Shown one piece after another: positions 1-10,069 of a stretch of 64,000 nucleotides of DNA. The DNA is taken from positions 72,501 through 136,500 of the forward strand of contig NZ_CP159992.1 in assembly GCF_040702995.1 (NCBI RefSeq), in the 5' to 3' direction. Made by a program: the position numbers and the translations under genes. Position 1 is the stretch's first letter. Each line of letters begins with the position of its first letter. This DNA is from Paenibacillus sp. AN1007. Lineage in GTDB: Bacteria; Bacillota; Bacilli; Paenibacillales; Paenibacillaceae. The notes under the pieces were generated by a model. It was given only the letters and a program-made list of their open reading frames with translations, did no database searches and was not told where the DNA came from.

Positions 1-2091
<2,091 letters not shown>

Positions 2092-2241
2092 ATAGCAGGT
2101 TTTAGTCGCGTAAGTTTCGTTTCGAATCTAGTTTTCAGAGAACAACACTCTGAATGACATGAAAATCGGTACATCCCTTAAGGTGTGGTTGGTTTTCAGT
2201 TTCAACTGAATGGAAAGAAGTACAACTTCGATCCAATCGCG

Positions 2242-2358
2242 TTTGGTGGCGATAGCGGAGGGGTTCCACACGTACCCATCCCGAACACGACCGTTAAGCC
2301 CTCTAGCGCCGATGGTACTTGGACCGCAGGGTCCTGGGAGAGTAGGACGCCGCCAAGC
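2242..2358 (+). rRNA. rrf: 5S ribosomal RNA
   Basis: Starts TTTGGTGGCGATAGCGGAGG and ends GACGCCGCCAAGC, so the first and last bases pair into the terminal helix of Bacillales 5S; contains the conserved CCGAACACG and GAGAGTAGGACG blocks. It lies 150 bases after the 23S end, the normal rrn order. Length about 117 bases. Confidence 0.96.
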
Positions 2359-2415
2359 GAACTCTTTCATCATACATAGAAAACAGGCTCTGCATGTGGA
2401 CGTTGTACGATGAAT

Positions 2416-2436
2416 TGCATTTGCTCAGCAAATGCA
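2416..2436 (+). other. Hairpin between 5S rRNA and first tRNA
   Basis: Perfect 9-bp inverted repeat TGCATTTGC / GCAAATGCA with a three-base loop, immediately before tRNA-Asn. There is no T-run, so it is not a standard terminator. A precursor-processing stem is a reasonable inference. Confidence 0.5.
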
Positions 2437-2442
2437 TATTAT

Positions 2443-2518
2443 TCCCTGATAGCTCAGTTGGTAGAGCACTCGACTGTTAATCGAGTTGTCACAGGTTCGA
2501 GTCCTGTTCGGGGAGCCA
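2443..2518 (+). tRNA. tRNA-Asn (GTT)
   Basis: Acceptor stem TCCCTGA/TCGGGGA closes; anticodon loop CTGTTAA gives GTT; T-arm GGTTCGAGTCC. The CCA end is encoded. Confidence 0.96.
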
Positions 2519-2521
2519 TTT

Positions 2522-2594
2522 GCTCTCATAGCTCAGTAGGTAGAGTGCATCCATGGTAAGGATGAGGTCACCGGTTCGATCCCGGTTGAGAGCT
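2522..2594 (+). tRNA. tRNA-Thr (GGT)
   Basis: Acceptor stem GCTCTCA/TGAGAGC; anticodon stem CATCC/GGATG around loop ATGGTAA gives GGT; T-arm GGTTCGATCCC. CCA is not encoded (the next bases are CTG). Confidence 0.94.
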
Positions 2595-2604
2595 CTGCAA
2601 ATGG

Positions 2605-2676
2605 GGCCCGTTGGTCAAGGGGTTAAGACACCTCCCTTTCACGGAGGTAACAGGGGTTCGAATCCCCTACGGGTCA
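2605..2676 (+). tRNA. tRNA-Glu (TTC)
   Basis: Acceptor stem GGCCCGT/ACGGGTC; anticodon loop CTTTCAC gives TTC; T-arm GGTTCGAATCC. CCA is not encoded. Confidence 0.95.
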
Positions 2677-2721
2677 TAGTTATTTTAATAACTAAAGAAA
2701 TGGGATGAGAATCCCAAAGAT

Positions 2722-2797
2722 GGAGGCTTAGCTCAGCTGGGAGAGCATCTGCCTTACAAGCAGAGGGTCGGGGGTTCGATCCCCTCAGCCTCCACCA
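2722..2797 (+). tRNA. tRNA-Val (TAC)
   Basis: Acceptor stem GGAGGCT/AGCCTCC; anticodon stem TCTGC/GCAGA around CTTACAA gives TAC; encoded CCA. Confidence 0.96.
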
Positions 2798-2806
2798 TCT
2801 TATTAT

Positions 2807-2881
2807 TGGGGATTAGCCAAGCGGTAAGGCAACGGACTTTGACTCCGTCATGCATAGGTTCAAATCCTATATCCCCAGCCA
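2807..2881 (+). tRNA. tRNA-Gln (TTG)
   Basis: Acceptor stem TGGGGAT/ATCCCCA; anticodon stem ACGGA/TCCGT around CTTTGAC gives TTG; encoded CCA after discriminator G. Confidence 0.96.
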
Positions 2882-2889
2882 TTTTATAT

Positions 2890-2962
2890 GAGCCATTAGC
2901 TCAGTTGGTAGAGCACCTGACTTTTAATCAGGGTGTCGAAGGTTCGAGTCCTTCATGGCTCA
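2890..2962 (+). tRNA. tRNA-Lys (TTT)
   Basis: Acceptor stem GAGCCAT/ATGGCTC; anticodon stem CCTGA/TCAGG around CTTTTAA gives TTT; CCA not encoded. Confidence 0.96.
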
Positions 2963-2974
2963 CTTGTTATATAT

Positions 2975-3055
2975 GCGCGTGTGGCGGAATTGGCAGACGC
3001 ACTAGACTTAGGATCTAGCGTCTTTGACGTGGGGGTTCAAGTCCCTCCACGCGCA
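2975..3055 (+). tRNA. tRNA-Leu (TAG)
   Basis: Acceptor stem GCGCGTG/CACGCGC; anticodon stem CTAGA/TCTAG around CTTAGGA gives TAG; a short variable arm (CGTCTTTGACG) as expected for a class II tRNA. CCA not encoded. Confidence 0.95.
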
Positions 3056-3066
3056 TCCTTTATTAT

Positions 3067-3141
3067 GCGGAAGTGGCTCAGCGGTAGAGCATCGCCTTGC
3101 CAAGGCGAGGGTCGCGGGTTCGATTCCCGTCTTCCGCTCCA
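3067..3141 (+). tRNA. tRNA-Gly (GCC)
   Basis: Acceptor stem GCGGAAG/CTTCCGC; anticodon loop TTGCCAA gives GCC; encoded CCA. Confidence 0.96.
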
Positions 3142-3147
3142 ATATTT

Positions 3148-3224
3148 GCGCCCTTAGCTCAGCTGGATAGAGCGTTTGACTACGAATCAAAAGGCCGGGA
3201 GTTCGAATCTCTCAGGGCGCGCCA
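3148..3224 (+). tRNA. tRNA-Arg (ACG)
   Basis: Acceptor stem GCGCCCT/AGGGCGC; anticodon stem TTTGA/TCAAA around CTACGAA gives ACG (A34 normally deaminated to inosine); encoded CCA. Confidence 0.96.
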
Positions 3225-3240
3225 TTATTTCTATTCATAT

Positions 3241-3314
3241 CGGGATGTAGCTCAGCTTGGTAGAGCACCTGGTTTGGGACCAGGGGGTCGCATGTTCAAA
3301 TCGTGTCATCCCGA
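3241..3314 (+). tRNA. tRNA-Pro (TGG)
   Basis: Acceptor stem CGGGATG/CATCCCG; anticodon stem CCTGG/CCAGG around TTTGGGA gives TGG; CCA not encoded. Confidence 0.95.
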
Positions 3315-3325
3315 TATTTGTTTAT

Positions 3326-3396
3326 GCGGGTGTAGTTCAATGGTAGAACTTTAGCCTTCCAAGCTAATAGCGTGGGTTCGATTCCCATCACCCGCT
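3326..3396 (+). tRNA. tRNA-Gly (TCC)
   Basis: Acceptor stem GCGGGTG/CACCCGC; anticodon stem TTAGC/GCTAA around CTTCCAA gives TCC; CCA not encoded. Last tRNA of the array; a terminator follows 10 bases later. Confidence 0.95.
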
Positions 3397-3406
3397 TACT
3401 GATCAA

Positions 3407-3437
3407 AGTCTCTGCTGTAGAAGCAGAGACTTTTTTG
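3407..3437 (+). terminator. Rho-independent terminator of the rrn-tRNA operon
   Basis: Ten-bp stem AGTCTCTGCT / AGCAGAGACT with a five-base loop, followed by a T-run. It closes the rRNA/tRNA transcription unit. Confidence 0.9.
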
Positions 3438-3479
3438 TTTGGGAACATGAAATGCAGAACAGATATGAATGCGGGCCAG

Positions 3480-3566
3480 GAGGCGATCTAAGGAACGTAT
3501 CGCCTCATATGTATTCCAAGAGCCAAGATCTTCGTGCGAAGCAGCACAGAAGGTCTTGGCTCTTTT
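3480..3566. other. Two hairpins between the tRNA operon and the minus-strand gene
   Basis: First hairpin 3480-3506 (GAGGCGAT/ATCGCCTC). Second hairpin 3518-3564 (AAGAGCCAAGA/TCTTGGCTCTT) followed by two further T. They lie between the rRNA terminator and the 3' end of the convergent gene 3640-3996, so a backup or bidirectional terminator is likely, but the T-run is weak in both directions. Confidence 0.45.
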
Positions 3567-3639
3567 AGGTTTGCTTTACGCTAATGGTCAGCAGTACTCT
3601 GACAGCAGCGGAGGTTTTTTTTACAACGGAACCAATGAA

Positions 3640-3996
3640 TTAACGCTCGTGATGATCAGTTACTCTTTTACGCATGCCGGCCAATCCCAGCAATCCCAGC
3701 AAACCAAGCCATCCCCAGTCCATGCCCCGGTCACGATCTGTTGTGGCAGCGTTCGTACGTACATTGTTTGTCCGGTAATCTCCGTTGCTGCGGTAGTCAC
3801 CGTTCGTACGATAGTTACCATCCATGTTCATGTTCATATTGCTGTTTGTACGATCCATATAGCCGCTGTTCTGATACGATTGAACACGTGAACCATTGGC
3901 ATCAGTTCCTTTAGCCATGTGGCCTTCAGCACCTGCGGAACCAGCCATTGCGGCAACCAGAAGTACTGAAGCAATCATTGTTGTGGTCTTTTTCAT
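3640..3996 (-). CDS. Small secreted WGxxGxxG-type protein
   Basis: 118-residue protein with a clear signal peptide (MKKTTTMIASVLLVAAMAGSAGA), a hydrophilic Asn/Arg/Tyr/Met-rich middle containing NMNMNMDGN and three imperfect copies of YR(T/S)NGD/N, and a C-terminal tail DWGWLGLLGLLGLAGMRKR followed by charged residues. That tail is the WGxxGxxG hydrophobic/positive motif of small extracytoplasmic Bacillales proteins, resembling a C-terminal anchoring or sorting signal. The start is set by AAAGGAGGAG just upstream of the ATG on the minus strand. The gene is monocistronic, convergent to the tRNA operon and divergent from ppc. The molecular function is unknown; membrane or wall-associated localisation is inferred from the two hydrophobic ends. 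Confidence 0.8.
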   Translation of the reverse strand: MKKTTTMIASVLLVAAMAGSAGAEGHMAKGTDANGSRVQSYQNSGYMDRTNSNMNMNMDGNYRTNGDYRSNGDYRTNNVRTNAATTDRDRGMDWGWLGLLGLLGLAGMRKRVTDHHER

Positions 3997-4582
3997 GATG
4001 TGAACTCCTCCTTTTTTTTGTACGAACTATCAAGTAATCTGCCCAAATACATAAGAACATTATGTAGTGGGAGGAGTGTTAACTTATGGGCAAGGCTATA
4101 TACAAATTGATACCAAGATACATAAGAAAACAGTTGAAAGCAGACGGTAACAGGTAGAAAATAAAAATTTCATCTTTAATTTATTACGTCACTGTGGTAA
4201 AGTATACAAAAGCTTGCTTTGCCGGTCATGTTTCTTTGGAACCCTCTGTTATCAATGAATGGTAAAACTGGATATCAGGTGATTTGTGCGCGTACATCTA
4301 GACCTATGTAGAAGAACTGTATAATTATAAGTTTTTTAGAATAGGTATGAGTATTTTTGAATATCAAAAGTACGTGAAAAAGGTATCATGCTACAGCATA
4401 TGACCATTCATTGAAGCAGAATAAGAAAATGAATAAAAAAGCGTGTTTTTGTGCTGTAAATCGGGGATAATCCCCATTTTTTCTAGTAGAAAAATGAAGA
4501 TTTTCGTACCATTTTATTGTATGATGTTATGAAGGTGTCAAATTTACGTGTACGAATGGAACGATCAGATGGGAGGATAAGC
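3997..4582. promoter_or_regulatory. 586-bp divergent intergenic region upstream of ppc
   Basis: AT-rich spacer with no convincing gene. It holds a near-identical direct repeat (CCAAATACATAAGAA at about 4043 and CCAAGATACATAAGAA at about 4113), a TATAAT at 4320-4325 without a good -35, and a short GGGGA/TCCCC hairpin followed by ATTTTTT at 4463-4481. It must contain the promoters of the minus-strand small gene and of ppc; I cannot assign them firmly. Confidence 0.35.
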
Positions 4583-7375
4583 ATGACTGAAACTATGGTA
4601 ACCGCCAGCAAAAGCCAATCCAACAACCTGCTTCGGCGAGACGTGCGGTTCCTGGGCAATATACTCGGAGAAGTTCTTGTCCATCAAGGCGGCACGGAGC
4701 TTCTAGATATCGTTGAGAAGATTCGAGAAACGAGCAAATCATTGCGTGCAGAGTTTTTGCCGGAACTGTATGAAGAGTTCAAAAAGATGATCCAGGAATT
4801 AGACTCGGACAATCGTCATCAGGTTATTCGGGCTTTCGCTATTTATTTTCAATTAGTTAATATTGCTGAACAAAACCATCGGATCCGGCGTAAACGGGAC
4901 TATGAGCGTTCTGCAGGAGATACTGTGCAGCCAGGTTCGATTGAAAAGGCAGTACAGGATTTGAAGGAACGTGGACTGTCTCATACCGAGGTAGAAGAGA
5001 TTCTGGATGATTTATCACTGGAACTCGTCATGACAGCTCACCCGACGGAGGCGATGCGCCGGGTTATTCTGGATATCCACAAACGGATCTCAGAAGATGT
5101 CATGCTGCTCGATAATCCTACGCTGACGTTGCGTGAACGTGAACAGCTGCGCGAGAAACTGCTGAATGAGGTTATCACTCTTTGGCAGACGGATGAACTC
5201 CGCGATCGCAAACCGACTGTGCTCGATGAAGTGCGGAACGGGATGTACTACTTTCATGAAACGTTGTTCCACGTACTTCCGGATGTATACCAGGAGCTGG
5301 AACGCTGCCTGAATAAATTTTATCCAGACCATGACTGGCATGTGCCGACGTATTTGCGTTTCGGTTCCTGGATTGGTGGAGACCGGGATGGAAATCCATC
5401 GGTAACTTCAGATGTAACATGGAAAACACTGCTTATGCAGCGCAAGCTCGCTTTGCGTGAGTACCAGCGGATTATGATTGAGCTTATGGGTCACTTGAGC
5501 TTCAGCACCAATATCATTCACATCTCGGATGAACTGGCGCAGTCAATTGAGCAGGACCGCAGCTGTGTTACTTTGAAAAAAGTGGACATTTGGCGTAATG
5601 AGAAAGAGCCGTATCGCATCAAACTGGCTTACATGATCGCCAAGCTGAATAATGTTCTTGACGAGAACAAGGTGAGTCAGCCTGACCGATACCAGAACGC
5701 TCAAGACTTAATTGATGATTTGTTAATTATCGACCGAAGCCTGCGCCACCATTTTGCTGACTATGTAGCGGATACCACCGTTCGCAAAATGATTCGTCAG
5801 GTTGAACTATTCGGTTTCCATACGGCAGCTCTGGATGTGCGTCAGCACAGCAAAGAGCATGAAAGTGCGATGTCGGAAATTTTGGCCAAAATGAACATCG
5901 TAGAAGATTACGCACGCCTGACAGAAGACGGTAAAATTGATCTGCTTGCTCGCTTGCTGGATGACCCAAGGCCGCTTACATCGCCTTACCATCAATATAC
6001 GGAAGGAACCAGAGAGTGTCTGGATGTGTTCCGTACCATCAAACGTGCACAGAATGAATTTGGCACAGGCTGCATCACGAGTTATCTGATTAGTATGACC
6101 CAAGGAGCAAGTGACCTGCTTGAAGTCATGGTGTTTGCCAAAGAAGTTGGTTTGTTCTCCAAGGGAGCAAACGGTGAAGTCATTTCTACACTGCAGGCTG
6201 TTCCATTGTTTGAGACGATTGATGACCTTCATGCGGCATCCGAGATTATGCAGCGGTTGTTTAACCTGCCTGTGTACCGTGCAAGCGTGAGAGGACGTAA
6301 TGAGCTTCACGAAATTATGCTCGGTTACTCTGACAGCAATAAAGATGGCGGCGTAGTCACTGCGAACTGGGAACTGCGAGTAGCGATGAACGCAATTACG
6401 GCTGTCGGTGACGAGCATGGTGTGAAGTTGAAGTTCTTCCACGGACGCGGAGGAGCCCTTGGACGCGGAGGCATGCCGCTGAACCGCAGTATCCTTGCCC
6501 AACCGCCGCATACCATTGGTGGCGGAATCAAGATCACAGAACAAGGCGAGGTTATTTCATCCCGTTATTCTCTTCAGGGGATTGCATACCGCAGTCTGGA
6601 GCAGGCTACTTCAGCGTTGATTACAGCTGCTTTGAATGGTCTGGAGCCGCAAGAGTCAGCATCAGAGCAGGCATGGGATGAGATTATCAAAGACATTTCG
6701 GAAGTGTCACTGACAAAATATCAGGATCTCATTTTCCGTGACCCGGACTTCTTCACGTTCTTTAAAGAGTCTACTCCGCTTCCAGAAGTAGGCGAACTCA
6801 ACATTGGTTCACGTCCATCCAAACGGAAGGGCAGTGACAAGTTTGAAGATTTGCGTGCAATTCCTTGGGTATTTGCCTGGACCCAAAGCCGTTACTTGCT
6901 TCCGGCATGGTATGCGGCAGGTACGGGTCTGCAAAGTTACTATCAGGGTAAAGAGGAAAACCTTAACGTCCTGAAAGACATGTATGCTAACTTCCCGTTT
7001 TTCCGCACGCTGATTGATACGGTGCAGATGGCGATTGCCAAAGCAGATCTCGTGATTGCCAAAGAGTATTCGGCCATGACTTCGAATAAGGAAGCTCGGG
7101 ATCGGATCTTTGGTCAGATCGAAACAGAGTTTAAACTTACAAAAGAGTTGATTTTGAAAATTACAGGCGAAGCCGAGATTCTGGATGATGTACCTGTTAT
7201 TCAGGAGTCCATTCGTTTGCGTAATCCGTATGTTGACCCATTATCCTACATGCAGGTGCAGCTCCTGAGTGAACTGCGTGATATGCGTGAACGTGGGGAT
7301 GATGATACGGAACTGCTCCGGGAAGTACTGCTGACCATCAATGGTATCGCTGCAGGATTGCGTAATACAGGCTGA
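4583..7375 (+). CDS. ppc: Phosphoenolpyruvate carboxylase
   Basis: Carboxylates PEP with bicarbonate to oxaloacetate, replenishing the TCA cycle; cytoplasmic, normally a homotetramer. 930 residues, the usual family size. Visible signatures: catalytic-His block LVMTAHPTE (His153), the [10 protein letters not shown] region, the glycine/arginine loop [12 protein letters not shown] (619-630), and the C-terminal [13 protein letters not shown] tail ending in the conserved family pattern. An upstream in-frame ATG at 4517 exists, but GGGAGG at 4571 points to the ATG at 4583 ([10 protein letters not shown]). It is followed by its own terminator, so it is probably monocistronic. Nothing unusual seen. 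Confidence 0.96.
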   Translation: MTETMVTASKSQSNNLLRRDVRFLGNILGEVLVHQGGTELLDIVEKIRETSKSLRAEFLPELYEEFKKMIQELDSDNRHQVIRAFAIYFQLVNIAEQNHRIRRKRDYERSAGDTVQPGSIEKAVQDLKERGLSHTEVEEILDDLSLELVMTAHPTEAMRRVILDIHKRISEDVMLLDNPTLTLREREQLREKLLNEVITLWQTDELRDRKPTVLDEVRNGMYYFHETLFHVLPDVYQELERCLNKFYPDHDWHVPTYLRFGSWIGGDRDGNPSVTSDVTWKTLLMQRKLALREYQRIMIELMGHLSFSTNIIHISDELAQSIEQDRSCVTLKKVDIWRNEKEPYRIKLAYMIAKLNNVLDENKVSQPDRYQNAQDLIDDLLIIDRSLRHHFADYVADTTVRKMIRQVELFGFHTAALDVRQHSKEHESAMSEILAKMNIVEDYARLTEDGKIDLLARLLDDPRPLTSPYHQYTEGTRECLDVFRTIKRAQNEFGTGCITSYLISMTQGASDLLEVMVFAKEVGLFSKGANGEVISTLQAVPLFETIDDLHAASEIMQRLFNLPVYRASVRGRNELHEIMLGYSDSNKDGGVVTANWELRVAMNAITAVGDEHGVKLKFFHGRGGALGRGGMPLNRSILAQPPHTIGGGIKITEQGEVISSRYSLQGIAYRSLEQATSALITAALNGLEPQESASEQAWDEIIKDISEVSLTKYQDLIFRDPDFFTFFKESTPLPEVGELNIGSRPSKRKGSDKFEDLRAIPWVFAWTQSRYLLPAWYAAGTGLQSYYQGKEENLNVLKDMYANFPFFRTLIDTVQMAIAKADLVIAKEYSAMTSNKEARDRIFGQIETEFKLTKELILKITGEAEILDDVPVIQESIRLRNPYVDPLSYMQVQLLSELRDMRERGDDDTELLREVLLTINGIAAGLRNTG

Positions 7376-7458
7376 TGTCTGTTCCGGTAATCATTCATAT
7401 AATGAATGGTTAATGTAATAAATAACAATCCATCTCTCCTTTAAGAAGGCGGGATTAG

Positions 7459-7487
7459 ACGGGACTCCTTCGGGAGTTCCCGTTTTT
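7459..7487 (+). terminator. Terminator after ppc
   Basis: Stem ACGGGACTCC / GGAGTTCCCGT with a TTCG tetraloop and one bulged base, followed by a T-run. Confidence 0.9.
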
Positions 7488-7518
7488 ACTGTTTTTGGAG
7501 CATATTTGTCATACAGTC

Positions 7519-7547
7519 TTGATTTTTGACCAAAGTTGATTTACGAT
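7519..7547 (+). promoter_or_regulatory. Possible sigma-A promoter of sigW
   Basis: TTGATT, 17 bases, TACGAT, about 75 bases before the sigW start. Spacing is ideal but each hexamer has two mismatches to consensus. No TGAAAC/CGTA sigma-W motif is seen in this gap. Confidence 0.35.
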
Positions 7548-7620
7548 TTGATTGGTGAATTACAAGTGTGGACGGGTATTAGAAGACGGAAGACCCATCA
7601 GCATGTCTGGGGGAATTAGG

Positions 7621-8187
7621 GTGGACAATTTGGAGAACAGGCTGGTAAAGCTGGTGCTTAAGGGTGACCAGAGAGCCTTTGCAGAAATCGTTGAACTATA
7701 CAAGGACAAGCTGTTTCATTTGGCATACCGGATGCTGAGCAATCGTCACGAAGCAGAAGACGTTGTTCAGGAGACGTTTTTGCGTGTGTTTCGAAATATG
7801 GAGAAGTATGATCCGAATCAGAAGTTCTCGACTTGGATCTATCGGATTGCAACAAATTTATGTATTGACAGGCTTCGCAGGAAGAAACCTTCTTACTCAT
7901 TGGATGCCGAGTTGAATGATCAGGAAGGATCAGACGGATATGCCATGCTTCCCAGTGATGATCGAACACCGGAGTCCGAAGCACTGCTCTCCGAAACACA
8001 GACCCTCATTCGTGAGGCAATCGACAGCTTACCCGCTAAGTACAAGTCTGTTATGGTTCTAAGATACCTGCAGGACTTGTCATTACAAGAAATTAGTGAT
8101 GTCACAGGGATGCCCGTAACAACGATCAAGACACGAGTGCATCGGGGCCGTGACTTTTTGCGTAAAAAATTGGAATACAAGTTATAA
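7621..8187 (+). CDS. sigW: ECF RNA polymerase sigma factor SigW
   Basis: Extracytoplasmic-function sigma factor directing RNA polymerase to cell-envelope-stress promoters. Region 2 is clear (AYRMLSNRHEAEDVVQETFLRVF, then FSTWIYRIATNLCIDRLRRKKP), as is region 4 (LPAKYKSVMVLRYLQDLSLQEISDVTGMPVTTIKTRVHRGRDFLRKKL). I place the start at the GTG at 7621 (VDNLENRLVKL), behind GGGGGAATTAGG: this gives 188 residues and aligns with the known SigW N-terminus, whereas the longer frame from 7552 adds an unconserved tail. The next gene encodes its anti-sigma factor RsiW. Peptide-antibiotic stress is a classical SigW inducer, which fits the NRPS locus nearby, although no direct link is shown. Confidence 0.93.
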   Translation: MDNLENRLVKLVLKGDQRAFAEIVELYKDKLFHLAYRMLSNRHEAEDVVQETFLRVFRNMEKYDPNQKFSTWIYRIATNLCIDRLRRKKPSYSLDAELNDQEGSDGYAMLPSDDRTPESEALLSETQTLIREAIDSLPAKYKSVMVLRYLQDLSLQEISDVTGMPVTTIKTRVHRGRDFLRKKLEYKL

Positions 8188-8220
8188 TTTCAGATTCACC
8201 GAATTTTGGGCAAAATTATT

Positions 8221-8246
8221 TGAAACATATCTGAAACGGATGCGTA
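8221..8246 (+). promoter_or_regulatory. Sigma-W type promoter upstream of rsiW
   Basis: TGAAAC at 8221-8226 and CGTA at 8243-8246, separated by exactly 16 bases: a perfect match to the Bacillus sigma-W consensus as I know it. It lies after the sigW stop and 77 bases before the rsiW start, so SigW would specifically raise RsiW. Confidence 0.7.
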
Positions 8247-8322
8247 TGTAATGTATGCAAGTCTTATGCGTGCTTTTTACAGGCGCAGGGACTAAGTGTC
8301 TAAGGAAAGGATTGGCTCTCAT

Positions 8323-8937
8323 ATGGATTGCAACTCGGCCGTCTCTTTAATGCATGAATGTTTGGATGAGTCGTTGTCCCCGGAACAGAAGGTTGAACTG
8401 AAAAGCCATTTATTGATCTGTCCGGATTGTCGCATGCGCTTTAAAGAGTTGGAACAGACGGAAATGCTGCTCTTTGCCATGAAACATTATTCACCGTCTG
8501 CCTCGGATGAGCTGACCAATCGAATTATGAATGCTCTGCCACAGCCCAAGAGACAGCAAATATGGCTCAAATGGGTCAAAGGACATCCCGCGATGACGGC
8601 GGCAGCCTTCTTTTTGGTCGTGATGCTCTTTAGCGCCTTCAATTTCTGGAATCAGAACAACGAAATGGTGGTTAAGGGGAACAGTCTGGATCAGCTCGTG
8701 ATTCAAGGCAGCACGGTTATTGTCCCGGAAGGTAAGTCAGTTGCTGGCGATCTTACGATAGAGAATGGAACCGCTCAGGTGTACGGTGATGTGAATGGTA
8801 ATCTGACGGTCATCGACGGACAACTGTTTCAAGCCTCCACAGCTCACGTGTCAGGTCAAGTGAAAAGCATTGATCAGGCGCTGGACTGGTTCTGGTACAA
8901 AATAACCAATATGGTAAATGAAGTGGCATACCGTTAA
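8323..8937 (+). CDS. rsiW: Anti-sigma-W factor RsiW
   Basis: Membrane-anchored anti-sigma factor that holds SigW inactive and is destroyed by regulated proteolysis (PrsW then RasP in Bacillus) on envelope stress. The start ATG at 8323 (MDCNSAVSLMHECLDESLS) matches the family N-terminus; the frame opens earlier at a GTG at 8296. Zinc-binding anti-sigma motif: His29, Cys33, Cys36 (HLLICPDC) plus Cys3. One transmembrane helix at about residues 90-109. The extracellular C-terminal part has a bactofilin-like repeat run (GDLTIENGTAQVYGDVNGNLTVIDG). It has its own candidate sigma-W promoter and a following terminator. Confidence 0.92.
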   Translation: MDCNSAVSLMHECLDESLSPEQKVELKSHLLICPDCRMRFKELEQTEMLLFAMKHYSPSASDELTNRIMNALPQPKRQQIWLKWVKGHPAMTAAAFFLVVMLFSAFNFWNQNNEMVVKGNSLDQLVIQGSTVIVPEGKSVAGDLTIENGTAQVYGDVNGNLTVIDGQLFQASTAHVSGQVKSIDQALDWFWYKITNMVNEVAYR

Positions 8938-8973
8938 GACAAGGGATCAACTTCAATAGGTATATACCAAGCA

Positions 8974-9008
8974 GGGTACCTCCGAATTGCGTGGGGTACT
9001 CTTTTTTT
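8974..9008 (+). terminator. Terminator after rsiW
   Basis: Stem GTACCTC/GGGGTAC (with one G-T pair) followed by CTTTTTTT. Confidence 0.88.
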
Positions 9009-9229
9009 ATTGTTCAAATGTCAGAAAAAGTGGGAAAAGTAAGCTTATATTCAGTTTGTGACCGGAGTAACTTGCAACCTGAACGGTAACGTTATAACCT
9101 AGATAGTAAAGAGAACATACTACATATAGATAAGCATTAGATAAATGCGAAGAAGGGATTATGTAAAATCCCGAATGGTTAATATGAGATCAGTGTTTAC
9201 TCATCAATGGGGATAGCGGGGGCTGGCTT

Positions 9230-10069
9230 ATGAATTATTTTGCTGACTTAACGTGGAAAGAGTCCATTAAGGACGTTATCGATATATTGATCGTTACCTA
9301 TATTATGTACAAACTGATTTTGCTTGTGCGTGGTACACGTGCGGTTCAGCTTCTGAAAGGGATTTTGTTCCTTGTATTGATCTGGGCACTAAGCACATGG
9401 TTAAATCTATATACCCTTAAATGGTTGATGAACCAGATGTTTACGTTTGGGGTCGTTGCAGTGTTTATCATTTTCCAACCAGAACTTCGACGTGGTCTGG
9501 AGCAATTGGGCCGGGGTAAGTTATTTGGCCGCTCGGCCGCTGCAAGTGATGAAGAATTAACGGTGTTAATTGGTGAGATTATTAAGTCTGTTAATTATTT
9601 GTCCCGGCGTAAAATCGGTGCTCTGGTGGTTTTTGAACGTGAAACAGGTCTGAATGACTACACCGAATCAGGAATCAAAATGCAATCGCTTGTCAGTTCG
9701 GAACTGATGATTAACATCTTTATTCCAAATACACCACTTCATGATGGCGCAGTAATTATCCAAGGAAAACAAATATCTGCAGCTGCCTGTTATCTGCCAT
9801 TATCCGAGAATCCGTTTATCAGCAAGGAATTGGGAACACGTCATCGTGCGGCAATCGGAATTACTGAGGTGGCCGATGCAATCTGTCTGATTGTTTCGGA
9901 GGAGACAGGACAAGTTTCTCTGGCGATGAACGGACAGGTGGTCCGTGATATTAAGGAAGAGTCGCTGATAGCCAAACTGTATGAGGAATTGCGCCCAACC
10001 TCCAATCTGAGCAAAAAGAATGCATGGTCAACCTTCTGGAAACAGAAGGGAGGACGTAACAATGGATAA
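9230..10069 (+). CDS. cdaA: Diadenylate cyclase CdaA (c-di-AMP synthase)
   Basis: Membrane-bound enzyme condensing two ATP into cyclic di-AMP, the second messenger for potassium and osmotic/cell-wall homeostasis. 279 residues: three hydrophobic helices in the first about 85 residues, then the DAC domain with DGA at 172-174 (TPLHDGAVII) and RHR at 204-206 (GTRHRAAIG), the nucleotide-binding signatures. GGGGATAGCGGGGG precedes the ATG. It heads the conserved cdaA-cdaR-glmM operon: the next gene starts inside its last codons, implying translational coupling. The 9009-9229 leader shows TTGCAA and TTATAAC boxes with sub-optimal spacing, a weak promoter candidate. Confidence 0.96.
   Translation: MNYFADLTWKESIKDVIDILIVTYIMYKLILLVRGTRAVQLLKGILFLVLIWALSTWLNLYTLKWLMNQMFTFGVVAVFIIFQPELRRGLEQLGRGKLFGRSAAASDEELTVLIGEIIKSVNYLSRRKIGALVVFERETGLNDYTESGIKMQSLVSSELMINIFIPNTPLHDGAVIIQGKQISAAACYLPLSENPFISKELGTRHRAAIGITEVADAICLIVSEETGQVSLAMNGQVVRDIKEESLIAKLYEELRPTSNLSKKNAWSTFWKQKGGRNNG

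Noticed and set aside
2806..3354. Short frames across the tRNA array (for example 2806-3018, 3097-3354)
   Set aside because: They translate tRNA sequence and carry the typical nonsense patterns of tRNA loci.
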